64,000 nucleotides of DNA from positions 27,140,320 to 27,204,319 of the forward strand of contig CM055092.1 in NCBI GenBank assembly GCA_029204225.1, read 5' to 3'. The position numbers and the translations under genes are program-made. This document shows, piece by piece, positions 46,206 through 57,044 of the stretch. The notes below the pieces were generated by a model. The model was not told the origin of the DNA. It saw nothing but the letters and a program-made list of their open reading frames with translations, and searched no databases. Every line of letters begins with the position of its first letter. Position 1 is the stretch's first letter. The DNA comes from Diphasiastrum complanatum (taxonomy: Eukaryota > Streptophyta > Lycopodiopsida > Lycopodiales > Lycopodiaceae).

Positions 46206-46993
46206 TGTAGGGTGTAGCAAGTAGATGGTGAGCAGCCCTCTGCCTGTCAAAAAGGGTTAGAACACTAGATAGGTACCTAACTATGCCAAGTTGCTAGATT
46301 TAGATGCATTGTAATCTTTTTTCTAACACTACCCACTTTAACACTACCCCTTCCTACAATAAGTGCACACACATCATGATTTAGATTGAAAAAGAGAGAA
46401 AGATAGATAGATAGATTGATGGAAGAAGTAGAGAAAGAGAGTGAGAGGTTAGCTCACTTGCTCATTGTGCATGCTAAGTGGAGAAACATTAACTAATGAA
46501 ACCAAAAGCATGGAAACTAGAAAGCAAAGATCAAACTCACAATAGCATTAGGAAGTATTGAATAGCAAATAAGGATGCTTCTCTCCAGAATAGTAGAGTT
46601 TTCTCCTTCTCATTAAGCATGAAAAATGGTTACAAATGGTACATTTTTATCTTTGGGGTGGCCCTTGCCCCTTGCTTCCTATTGGTTACTTGCAAAGGAT
46701 GGGATTGCAATCCATACCATCCACATGAAACACAAATGAATCTATGGTGTAGGAAGAAACACACCCCACCTACCACAATTTGACTTTTGACTAATCCCAA
46801 AAACTCAGCAACTTAACTCAAGCTTAACTTTGGCCTTCTAATATCATTTTTAATTATATGTCCAAAGTCAAGTTTATATTCATAATATTTATTTATAAGT
46901 GCTCATTGGGCCATGGGCTTACGCATGCAGGATGCCACGACCCTCGCAACTATTTCGGCTAATTTATTTATTTAAACCGTAATACCCTCAACA
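46206..46993 (-). repeat. 5' LTR of Gypsy G2
   Basis: The 788-bp LTR starts TGTTGAGGGTATTACGG at 46993 and ends CA at 46206. It lies exactly against a plus-strand Gypsy RT sequence, which was the likely insertion target. A GATA microsatellite is near 46403-46416. Confidence 0.85.
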
Positions 46994-47693
46994 AAGACTT
47001 GAAAAAATATACATTCAGTGCCAAAGGTATGGTATCTCTCTAAATCCTAAGAAATGCCAGATCTGGATTACTCATGGTGTTGTTTTAGGACACATCATAT
47101 CCCGGAATGGAATTGCTACTGATCCTGAAAAGGTTCCAGTAATTATAGAGATGCCAGCACCTAGAATCGTGCGTGAGGTCCTAATCTTTATGGGACATGC
47201 AAATTACTATCGTTGTCACGTACATGATTTTGTTGGTAAGGCATGTTGGATGTATCGATTAACTATAAATTCAAAGTGGGTAGAAGAGCATGGCCATGTG
47301 TTTAAGAAACTCAAATATGCTCTAGCAAGTGCCAACATTTTGTGGGCACCCGGTTATTCCAAAGAATTCCATATGCACACGGATTCTTCTAAGTATGTCG
47401 TTGGCGCTGTCTTGATGCAACCCGGTGAAAATTCCAAGGACTATCCTATCTGATTTTTAAGTAGACAACTAATTCTGACCGAGATAAATTAGACTACTAC
47501 CAAGCGAGAAGTGCTTGCTATGGTGTATGATGTTCAAAAGTTTCGTCATTATCTTTTAGAAAAACGCTTTGCGTTTTATACCGATCATCAGGCGTTATTA
47601 TATCTTTTGAACAAGACATGCACAACTGGACGCATCTAGCACGCTGGTTGTTATTACTTTGAGAATTTGAATTTCGTGTTGTTGTTAGGAGTT
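46994..47693 (+). pseudogene. Gypsy RT end and RNase H
   Basis: The translation runs YGISLNPKKCQIWITHGVVL, GHIISRNGIATDPEK (RT connection), then an RNase H with MHTDSSKYVVGAVLMQPGEN, AMVYDVQKFRHYLLEK and FAFYTDHQALLYLLNK. Stops lie after the DYPI block and near 47640. At 47693 a Copia LTR interrupts the reading within the linker before integrase, and it resumes at 48522. Confidence 0.9.
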
Positions 47694-48521
47694 TGTGAAA
47701 AATGCAAAAATAAGCTTGGTAGAGGCCAAAAATCTTGTATATAGGATCGACACGCATGTGTGGAGCCTGCTCCCACGTGTGAAACTAGTGTACTTTTCAT
47801 GTACCATAATCATATATGTTGTACATATGATTTAATTCAAGTTCTAGTGGCTAAAATGGCCAAAAACTAGTTTTCTAGAGATATGACACATGGCACCAAT
47901 CTATTGATTGCATGAGCCAGATATTTTGAATAGGTGTCATGTCCCATGTGTAGAGGGCAGCTCACACGTGTGGAATTAGCTGAAGTAGGCGAGTTTTTAC
48001 TTCTAGAAGATTTCCATGAAGATCTCCATATAGTAGGACATTAGACCAAAAATGCCCAAAATAAAAAGTTTTGATCCAAGTGTCAAATTGCATGATGTGA
48101 CAAGGCATCCTCACACGTTTGAGATCTGATGCATGATCAGTACCTCGAGCTCCAAGAAGTGTATATATAGAGGCTTATTTGGCCATAATCAATAAGAGAC
48201 ACCAATCTTGGTTTTGGAAGCAAATTTGAGTGATTCTCTCCATTTATCTACATTTGTTTTGATTCTTTTGAAGTTCTATCAATGTGTACTTGATTTTCAG
48301 GTTGGAGTCTGTACTCAGACAATGTTTCACACTTGTGAAACCATAAAGTACACCTACCTTCAATTAATGATTGTTCTTGTTAGGATTTTGTGTCTAGAAT
48401 TGATCTAGATCGATCTTAATCTCAAGTAATTTGATAGATCAAGTAATCTGACAACCAATCCCTCTTGAGGATCAGATTAGGATCCACTCTTGGTCCTTCT
48501 TGTACTTTTTGCACATTCACA
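47694..48521 (+). repeat. Solo LTR of Copia family A
   Basis: The 828-bp unit starts TGTGAA and ends TTCACA, a perfect six-base terminal inverted repeat. It matches the 3' LTR of element A at 1484. It contains CCCACGTGTGAAA, CACACGTGTG (47963-47972) and a TATA-like GTATATATAG near 48159. No target-site duplication is visible and no internal sequence accompanies it. Confidence 0.9.
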
Positions 48522-49185
48522 ACATCTTTTAGTTGATCATCTTTCACAAATCCCTAGCGATGATAAACCAACGGAAGGTGTAAATGATGACCTTCCTGAT
48601 GCCATCTTATTTCAGGTGGATACACCCCAGTTTTTGCCCGAGAAATCACTGAATCTCTTAATGCAGGCCAAATTGATCCCAATCTACCTAAACCTGCTCA
48701 ATGTGTCTTGATTTATAAATCCATTCACCCTCATTGCAGGACAACTATATAAAAAAGGGATGTATGGAATCATTCGTAGGTGTCTCAAAGAGGGAGAAAC
48801 AACACCCATCATTTCTCTAACTCATGAAGGAAGAGGAGGTGGACACTTCCGTCTGAGGTGACATCTCGAAATATATTGTTGGCAAGATTTTGGTGGCCAT
48901 AATTATTTAAGGATACACATTTTTTCGTGATGGCATGTGATGTGTGTCAACAAGCAAAGCGACCTCAATTCAAGAATTACATGCCATGAAATCCCATATT
49001 GTCTGTATAAGTATTTTTTAAATGAAAAACTGATTATGTGGGACCGATTAGTTTGTTGGTTGCAAGATTCATACAATCTAGATATATTATTGTAGCCACT
49101 AACTATTGCACTAAGTGGGTTAAAGCTCGCGCTGTTAGATACACAGATGAAAAATCCACTGTTAAATTCCTTTATGAACAAGTCG
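48522..49185 (+). pseudogene. Gypsy integrase, continuation of the interrupted pol
   Basis: The frame resumes with QHLLVDHLSQIPSDDKPTEG, the RNase H to integrase linker. Decayed HHCC sequence follows (THEGRGGGHF, ARFWWP, ACDVCQQAKRPQF), then the first part of the core, SRYIIVATNYCTKWVKARAV and KSTVKFLYEQ. The first catalytic aspartate region (DYVGPI) is in a shifted frame. Similarity ends at about 49185. Confidence 0.88.
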
Positions 49186-49940
49186 GTGTGCACCCCTCTG
49201 TTCCTCCCATCCTCTCATTTGGACAAACCGTCCTCACCCCTGTTTCCACAGTTGCTTCTCAAACCAGACCTGCTTCGCCATTAAAGGTGGCCGAGGGCAA
49301 CCAATCGTTGTCTGATGACGCATTTATTAAAACAGTTTGCATACCATCGCCAGATCGGACTGATCCTACCACCCCAGATGGCATCAGGTCCAACGAGAAC
49401 CTGATTGAAGATGATGATGACGGAACTCCACAAGTCGTTGGGGCCGATACAACACAAGCTCCTACCAATGCCAGTGTACCGACTGCTCCCACAGACCTAA
49501 CGATGGCATACCAGACTCTGGGCAAATACATCCTGGAGACGGTAGCAGCCAAAGCTATCTTGGAAAATAGGGTACTACACCTGGCAACAAGCAACACACA
49601 ACTGCAAGCAAAACTCACCAAGCTGCAGCATGAGCTGATCCTAACTCACCAACATGAGCAAGAAGAGACTAGGAGATTGCCAAGCTGCAGCAGAAGGAGG
49701 AGGGCCTCAATAAATATATCCAAAGCCTCTCCAAAGCATTGATAGAGGCCTCCACGAAGGTGTGGGAGCTTCAATCTGAAGCCTCCCAATGGCTTGCTCC
49801 CATCCAGGCGTAGCTAAATATTTTGGAAGCAAAGAATACGCGCCTGGGGGCGGAGGTCAAAGGCCTACAAAATGAAAAGCTCGCCTAATTAGCTCAACCT
49901 GCACCAGACTCAAGGCCGTTATCTGAATCAGAAATGAATC
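49186..49940 (+). other. Unrecognised coding-like segment fused in frame to integrase
   Basis: The open frame carrying integrase continues without a stop to 49742 into unrelated sequence. First comes a Pro/Ser/Thr-rich part (LTPVSTVASQTRPASPLKV). Then follows a likely coiled coil (LENRVLHLATSNTQLQAKL, TKLQHELILTHQHEQEE). The frame shift near 49690 is followed by more Gln/Leu/Glu-rich coding potential. I do not know its family. It is compatible with a gag or accessory protein of another element. Confidence 0.45.
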
Positions 49941-49952
49941 TTTTTTGGCATC

Positions 49953-50636
49953 ATTGACTTGGGCCTTGGAATTAGAATAAAACTAGAGGCCCAAAGTCAT
50001 TTTTAAACTTAGAGATTAGTATTTAGAGTTGGGTCCAAATTGGGACTCACATGAATCTTGTGAATTTCAATGTACTTTTTATGGGTTGGATCCAAGATAA
50101 ATGGATAGGATCAATGTGAATATCAGCCAACAGGATTGAGGGGCAAGGGCCTTCCCCATTTTATAAAAAGACACCATTTGTACACTATCGGGATGCTTAA
50201 TTGAGAGGAGGAGACTCTACTATTTTGAGAGCTCAAGCATCCTCATTTGCTAATCACTCTTGCTTATGCTATTTTTGTGATTGCTTGTTATTTCCATTTC
50301 TTCCATGCTTTTTGTTTGTGATTAGTTAAGGTTTCTCCATAAGCAATGACATTGAGCATTTGATCTAACCTCCATCTCATCTCTCTCTCTCTCTCTTTTT
50401 CTCTTCTCTTCTCTCTTCCTCTTCTTTTCTATCCTTTCCCTTCACCCAAAATCATGATGAATGTTAGTGTAGAGGAGTAGAGTTAAGGGAGAGTAGTGTT
50501 AGTGGTGAATAGAGTTAAGGGAGGAAGTAGGAAACTAACTAAAAATAGCATCTATGCATAGTTAGGTACCTATCCAGTGTTCTAACCCTTGTCGACAGGC
50601 GGGAGGGCTATACTTCGCAAGATCTTCGACCCTATA
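49953..50636 (+). repeat. LTR G3, Gypsy family G, inverted relative to G1 and G2
   Basis: This matches G1 in reverse from GACTTGGGCCTTGG to AAGATCTTCGACCCTATA. It lacks the first 120 or so bases of the LTR. No primer-binding site follows. A CT microsatellite is at about 50380-50400. Confidence 0.88.
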
Positions 50637-50789
50637 ACCAGAAGCCTGATGTAGGCGTTCTTCAAATAATTAGGTTGTCTTAGTTGTAATTTCTGCAAAT
50701 TTTAGATGAACATACATTGAACCTAAAATAGGTTTCACCTGATGCTAGATCAAAGATCAGTAAATGTGCAGGACAAATCTTGAAATAGA

Positions 50790-51110
50790 AATTATTATTC
50801 ACCAAGGAGACAACTGTGGACTTAATTCTCAACTGTCCCCCTTAAGGTCAAGGTTGGTGCATTGGTATCTTCGTCAGGTTCAACATGCTGAAAAACTTCT
50901 GATGCTTGATTATGGGAAGCGCAAGATGTCTGCAACCATTTCTGTTGTGGAGAAATATTGAAAAATCACTTACCTCGAGAAAACCTTTTTCCGAATGAAA
51001 TGATACTGGATTTCTATGCGCTTTAATTTGCCATGAAATTTGGGATTCAACGATAGTGAAATACAACTCAAGTTGTCACACAGAATGGTGGTAGCATTGA
51101 ACTGAGTGTG
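50790..51110 (-). pseudogene. Copia RNase H fragment
   Basis: Broken minus-strand frames read FNATTILCDNLSCISLSLNP, KFHGKLKRIEIQYHFIRKKV and STTEMVADIL, the C-terminal RNase H of Copia. There is no RT beside it. Confidence 0.75.
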
Positions 51111-51255
51111 ATGTAAGTGAAAAAACAAAATGTTTCTATTACCAAATTTTTACTAGCTCTTGACCCTCTATGTGCCGAAATTCAAAGAGTCTACCCACAT
51201 GGTGTAACCACCAACTTGATGGTTTCAGTTGAGGACCTCAAAGATGAAGGAGAAA

Positions 51256-52003
51256 TGTTCGCAGACGGGAGAAGCTCAATAGAAAAACTGAAGGTTGGAT
51301 GACGGGGATGAAGATAAGACTGTCGGGGCCAACTTGAAGACCGAATGACGAACAACCGGTGTTCAGGACACTTGAAGACCAAATACTTTTGGTTCTTCAC
51401 GTTCCAAGTACAGGAAAATCAAATAAGTACCATAAAGTACAGCCTCTTGATCTGATTCTGATGACATCATCCAAAGGAACATTAGGACGTGCCTAATCAA
51501 CCCCTTTTGTAATCTGTGATTAGATTTAGATTGCTAAATCTATCAATCTAGATGTTATTCACAATAACTATGTTGATTATGTAGAAACAAGGTACAATGT
51601 AATTTTGGTAGTATACCAATGTAAGCTAAGCACCGCGTAGCCAGCTGATGTTCAAGAAGTCCGCTAGTATGCGTGACAAGTTTTGATTCTTGAGAGACAA
51701 AGCTTCTTTCGTGTCGATGTGCTATGTGGTCTATCACAATAGCGCTTTAGGAATTATCTGATAATGCAGATGAGTTTCTTGTCTTGAACACGATTGAATG
51801 TTTAATTGTCTGATGGTTGTATATTTGTAATCAAATGGTTTAATTTTATTTCGCACATTGGTTTTGTGTCTTGTTGAATGCATAAACACATTTTACATAG
51901 GATGATTACACACCCTGGAGGATTGTAGATCTTGTCACAGAGGGTGGTAGACCCAAGGACATAATCGAATTCCATTTGGGTTTATTTATGTGAGAATCTC
52001 TTC
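51256..52003 (+). repeat. 5' LTR, Copia family E copy 2
   Basis: The 748-bp block from TGTTCGCAGACGGG to AATCTCTTCA matches copy 1 (24011-24759) throughout. It is followed by the paired primer-binding motifs and gag. Confidence 0.83.
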
Positions 52004-52004
52004 A

Positions 52005-52070
52005 ATATTATTAGAGCATTCGACGTTCTGGCTTACCATGACCGATTCTCTCTTCAATAGTATCAGAGCC
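52005..52070 (+). other. Two primer-binding-site-like motifs, family E copy 2
   Basis: TATTATTAGAGC ends at 52017 and TAGTATCAGAGCC spans 52058-52070. The spacing is the same as in copy 1, so the duplication predates both insertions. Confidence 0.65.
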
Positions 52071-52183
52071 AACGAGCTCATATCCGAGAACCCTGATATA
52101 GCTTAAGAGCTATCAGATCCAGGAACCGAGCATTAAGAGAAAACAAGAAACCAAAGAACAACTGAAGAATACAATCTACAACA

Positions 52184-53605
52184 ATGGCATCAATTAGTAG
52201 TATACTGTCAAAGATGTACACAATCCTCGACTCAACTGGGTCGAACTTCCTAGCATGGAAGGTAAAGACCTCTCTCATATTGAAGGGAGAAGGGCTATGT
52301 CCCTGGGTAGACGGCACCGAAGAGATGCTTGCAACCACCGGCAAAGAGCTACGAGAATGGAGAAAGAAAAATGATAAGGTAGTGGCCGTGTTGTCATCAT
52401 CCATTGATGATAGCCTAATGCTTGACCTCACGGCACTCTCTAATACAAGAGAGATATGTGGTACATTGCTTACTAGATTTCAGATGAAATCACGCAGCCA
52501 GACTATGCTTCTTGAAGACCAGTTGACAAATCTGCAATGACATGGCAGAGACCTTACCTCCTTTATCATAAGGATGAAGGATATGTTTCTTACATTACAC
52601 AACGTTGAAGCAGAGAATGCAGTATCAATAGAGAAGCAGCTCACATACTTGTTATGAGCTTTCCAAGAACTTTCCAGACCACCCGAACATTGCTAGCAAA
52701 GGATCCAACTATGACACTAAAAAAGGTAGTGATCGAGATTCGAGAAGAATTTGAAGCTCATGAGCACCTTGATCACAAGGATGCTTCTGACCAAGCTCTC
52801 TACAACAACAAGGAAAAGCCAAAGAAGAAGTTCAAGCCTAAGAGGGAGCCAGATCGAAGGCATGATCAAGACCAACAAACAAAGAGAACCAACAAAGGCA
52901 ATGGAAGAACAAAGAAAAGTCGAGACATCAGAATGGCAACAAGAAAGTATGCATGAGATACAAATGTGAAGGACATACTGTTGATTCGTGTTGGCTAAAT
53001 CCAAAGATCGAGTGTATCCATTGTGACAATAAGGGTCACGCAGCTATGGACTACTACCAGAACCTGAAGAACAAGCAGCTACAAGGCAAATGAGAGAACG
53101 ATACAAGGCAAATGAGAGAACGATAATAGTTCATCCTACGTCGAAGAGCCATAAAGCTCGAAGATGGGCAATGAAAAGTTGAACAACAAAAATTCAATTG
53201 CTATCTATGTATTGACATGTGTGCAGCTTTGACATTTGACACACAAGAGGTGATCCTTGATTCTGGAGCAACCTCTCACTTCATCACATTCACGGATAAT
53301 GTCTGATTTTCGAAGTACTAATCCCTCAAGATAAATTGTTCTTGGAGATGGATCTAGACATCAGGTGAATGGGATTGGTTTGCTATGGCTCAACACAAAT
53401 GGTAGAGACAGATGATTAGAATATGTTCTATTCGTACCCACACTGCAGCAAGATTTGCTTTTAGTATCAAGGATAGCAGATGTCGGGATGCATGTGACAT
53501 TCTCAAACGAAACATGCAATGTTGTTGATGCCAGCACCAGTAAGCTGATTATTCAAGGTAGAAGAAAAGACAACCTGTATCATTTGAAGTTATTGTTAAA
53601 ATCAT
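52184..53605 (+). pseudogene. Copia gag-protease, family E copy 2, truncated
   Basis: Gag starts at ATG 52184 and is open to 52540 (SNFLAWKVKTSLILKGEG, DDSLMLDLTALSN). After a stop in LTNLQ-stop and a frame change it resumes at 52654 with TFQTTRTLLAKDPTMTLKKV and a Lys-rich stretch. It then reaches a zinc knuckle in another frame (CIHCDNKGHAA) and the protease motif LDSGATSHF near 53260. Integrase, RT and RNase H are absent because the opposite-strand LTR F begins near 53606. Confidence 0.88.
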
Positions 53606-54071
53606 GTTAGAATCTAGTGCAGTATGTAGATCACATAATCAATCACCATAGACACTCCTCACAAGCTCTCAAAGGTGGCACAACAAAAGCTTATAGATTA
53701 CAAAGAAATACTGTACATATAGAGTATTCACAAACTGCATGAAAAGGCAGGTGTGCTAAAGCCTACCACCTGTCAAACTAAAGTCGGGCCCAATATGGCC
53801 AAATTCAACCGAAAAACTCAGGACATGCCCCTGAGTATAGCAAGTACTGTATAAAGCTCTGTACATACTAACTTTTCCTACTTGTGGCTATTGGGCTAAC
53901 CCAAGTAGCCGGCTACGGGATCAGTGCCCGATCAATATATCCTAACGGGTCATAACCCGAACACAACCAAAAACTGTAAATCCTAATTAACTGAAGATAT
54001 GTATAGTTAATCACAATACTGCATTTCGAACTTACAACAAAAATATATCAGATCAAATCTGATTCTTAACA
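53606..54071 (-). repeat. 3' LTR of a minus-strand element (family F)
   Basis: On the minus strand the polypurine tract AAGGGAGAG is followed by TGTTAAGAATCAG at 54071. The first 230 bp match 23188-23440 in inverted orientation. The distal end is set by the truncated Copia E2 and is approximate. Confidence 0.72.
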
Positions 54072-54940
54072 CTCTCCCTTAAGCGAAAATGCAGTAGAAG
54101 TAAAGAAATATATTGCAGCAGCGTCTGGAGTGTCCAAAAGATGTTATGCATATCCCTGCTACCCTGTACTTGACTCACACTCAAGTACATCATCAAACCA
54201 CCAGGTTTGGCACACAAAGTATCATGTAAACACAATGCTCATATAGAGAGTCTACCGTACTCTCAACCAACTGACTCGTCCCCAATCCAACTTGAACACA
54301 AGTGGACCACATGAGCGACATGGCTCAAACTGAGGAAATCCCACTGGCACCATGAGACTTACATCCTCCATCTAGCTAGGCTGACATCCTATTAGGCACT
54401 TACAAGCACAAACCTGTAAAGCTGACATAAATGAGCGACTGAGGCTCAATCTGAGGAAATCTTACTGCCACCATAAGATTGCACCCTCACCAGATAGACA
54501 ACTAGTAGACAATGACAAGTCAATGAGCATAAAATGACTACTTTGTTTCAAACGAAGCAAATGCACAACCACATATGACTCCGACTCAGATCTAGACTCC
54601 CGTGACAAGGCAACATGCAAGCCCACACACACTCATGCAAACCAACACAAATGATAAAGCGTCAAATACATGACCATGGCCTGCGCAAACTGTGGTATCC
54701 TGTCGTACCAACACCTGTGCCACTTGTAGATCTGCTGGTACACCAATGGTTACCAAATCAGATCCTCTCAATCATGGCCTGCAACTGTAACCAAGATGCC
54801 CTCATGTCCAAGCATATCACATAGATGTCCTCATACATCATCCAAGATCATCCATCTCAAACCAATGAGTGCTCCAAGCCTCATCTCTGATGTATCCCCC
54901 AAACAAAGCTATGCTCTAAGCCGCTTTGCCCTGACATCCT
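54072..54940 (-). other. Interior of element F, no protein recognised
   Basis: Two related blocks with GAGCGACATGGCTC / GAGCGACTGAGGCTC followed by AATCTGAGGAAATC lie near 54312-54380 and 54432-54500. No RT or RNase H motif could be read on the minus strand, although this position should hold the 3' end of a polyprotein. Confidence 0.4.
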
Positions 54941-54942
54941 AT

Positions 54943-57040
54943 TCAATAATCCCTGAAAGCTAATCCCCATCCATTCCCCATGCTCCAAGCACAAGAGTCT
55001 ACAAAGGCTATCCTCGGTTTGTCAAGATCCTCCTCGGGTTTGTCAAGATCCTTCTCAGGTTTGTCAAGATCTTCAATGCACAATGGGTTGGATCCATTTG
55101 ACAAGCTCTTAGCAAATTGTGACTCATCAAAAAGTACATCCTTGCTTACCTTTATTTTCTTGGATATAGGATCATATATCCTATAGCCCTTGCTATTTTT
55201 CCATAGCCAACAAAGATCCCTTTGAAGGAGGTAGCATCTTCCTTCTTTCTTGTCTCCAAAGGGATGTGAACATAACAAATACATCCAAATATCTTAAAAT
55301 CTTTTACATTGGGTTTCTTATCAAACAAGGCTTGATAAGGTGAGATCCCATCTATAGCACTACTAGGAAGTCTATTACACAAGTAATTAGCACATGTTAT
55401 AGCTTCTCCCCAAAATGAGATGGGAAGTGATGCATCAAGTCTTAAAGACTTTGCACACACAAATAGACTCCTATTTTTTCTCTCGGCCACCCCATTTTGT
55501 TGGGGTGTGTAGGAACAAGTGTATTGCAATTTAATGCCATTGATCTCACAAAAGTCTTTCATTTTATTGGAGGTGTACTCTCCTCCATTATCACATCTTA
55601 GTGCTTTGATGAAAGTACTAAGTTGCTTCTCTACTAGAGACTTGAACTTAATGAAAGTTTCATAAACAAGACTTTTCTTTGATAGTAACTCAATCCATGT
55701 GAATCTAGTACTATCATCTATAAAATTTACATACATCAAAGCACCTCCATTACTTGCATGTGAAAAACTATGTACATCAGAATGTATGAGATCCAAAGGA
55801 GAGGTAGTTCTTGATGAAGATCCCTTGTAAGAAGATTTGTGTGACTTTGCAAGGCCACATGCCTCACACATCTTTCCACACTTCTTGAAGGCTCTTGGTA
55901 GGCCGAGAGCTAGTTTCTTGCTTGCCATTGACTCCATAGGTTGAAGATTAGGATGGCCTAATCTCTTATGCCATAGCTCCACTTGAGATAGCTCCTCCCT
56001 AGCCAAGTTCACACTTTCATTTGCAACATTAGCATCCAACTTAAATAGCCTACCTTGCTTAATGCTTCATTTTTCAAGATGGAACAAACTCCATTCTTGA
56101 AGTGTACATCTAGTCCATTGTCCATTAATTGTCCTACACTAAGCAAGTCTCTTGAAATGGTAGAAACATACAAAACATTATCTAGATCTATCCTTTTAGA
56201 TGTGCCTAAGCAAAGAGGAATAGATCCTATGCCATCTATCTTGCATGCTTGATCAATAGCAGTGTATATTGACTCCTTAGAGTCATTAAAAGATAGAAGA
56301 GTGGAGAAATAATGCTTGTTAAAAGACATGTGGGAACTAGCCCCACTATCTATCCACCATGTGTCTTGACTTGAAGTTGGTGTAGATGCAACCATCAAGG
56401 ATGTATTGAATCCATCCTCATCTTCTTCCTCTTGAGCAATGTTCCCTTTATCTCCATTTGCTTGTTGATTCTTCTTCAAGTAGCATTCCGAGGCAAGTGT
56501 CCTTTCTTTCCACAAAAGAAACACTTGAGCTTTGCCTTGTTCTTCACCTTGCCTTTGAAAGTAGATCCTCCATTCTTCATCTCGGCCTCCTTGCCTTGAT
56601 TCTTCTTGAATGGATGTTGCTTTTTCTTGCTTTTGGATGTAAAGTTTGCTTTCTCCTCTCCTCCATTAAGTGACATGCCATCCATTCTTGTCTTGAGGTG
56701 TAGAAGCCTACTCTCCTCAGCCACAAGAACATTGTGCAACTTTTCAATGGATGGAAGAGTTTCTTGAATAGAAAATGATTGGACTAAGTTGCATGAAGAT
56801 TCTTGAAGTATTATTGGATTCATAGATGCTCTTTAATGAATCCCAAGCCTCTTTGGATGAGGTACAAGAAGACACCTCTTTCAAGAGGTCATTGCATACA
56901 TTTAACTTTATGCAATGTAGAGCTCATCTTGCTCTCTTCTTGTATTTGGCTTGTTCTTGGGGAGTTCGAGGCTCTTCCTCAACTCCTTGAACTATGTCAA
57001 ATAGATCATGGATCACTAGGAGTGATTCCATTCTCACTAT
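54943..57040 (-). pseudogene. Copia gag-protease-integrase, lacking RT
   Basis: In minus-strand order, the gag capsid region (57035-56823, broken) is followed by gag with CFFCGKKGHLPRN (56823-56476). The protease motif WWIDSGASSHM comes next (56524-56009). Integrase (56039-55152) has ELWHKRLGHPN, CEACGLAKSH, and catalytic residues in HSDVH, RCDNGGEY and PQQNGVAERK. The integrase tail runs to 54943, containing three tandem copies of DLDKPEE. Frameshifts lie near 56510, 56025 and 55165. RT and RNase H do not follow: element F sequence begins at about 54940. Confidence 0.92.
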
Positions 57041-57044
57041 CAAA

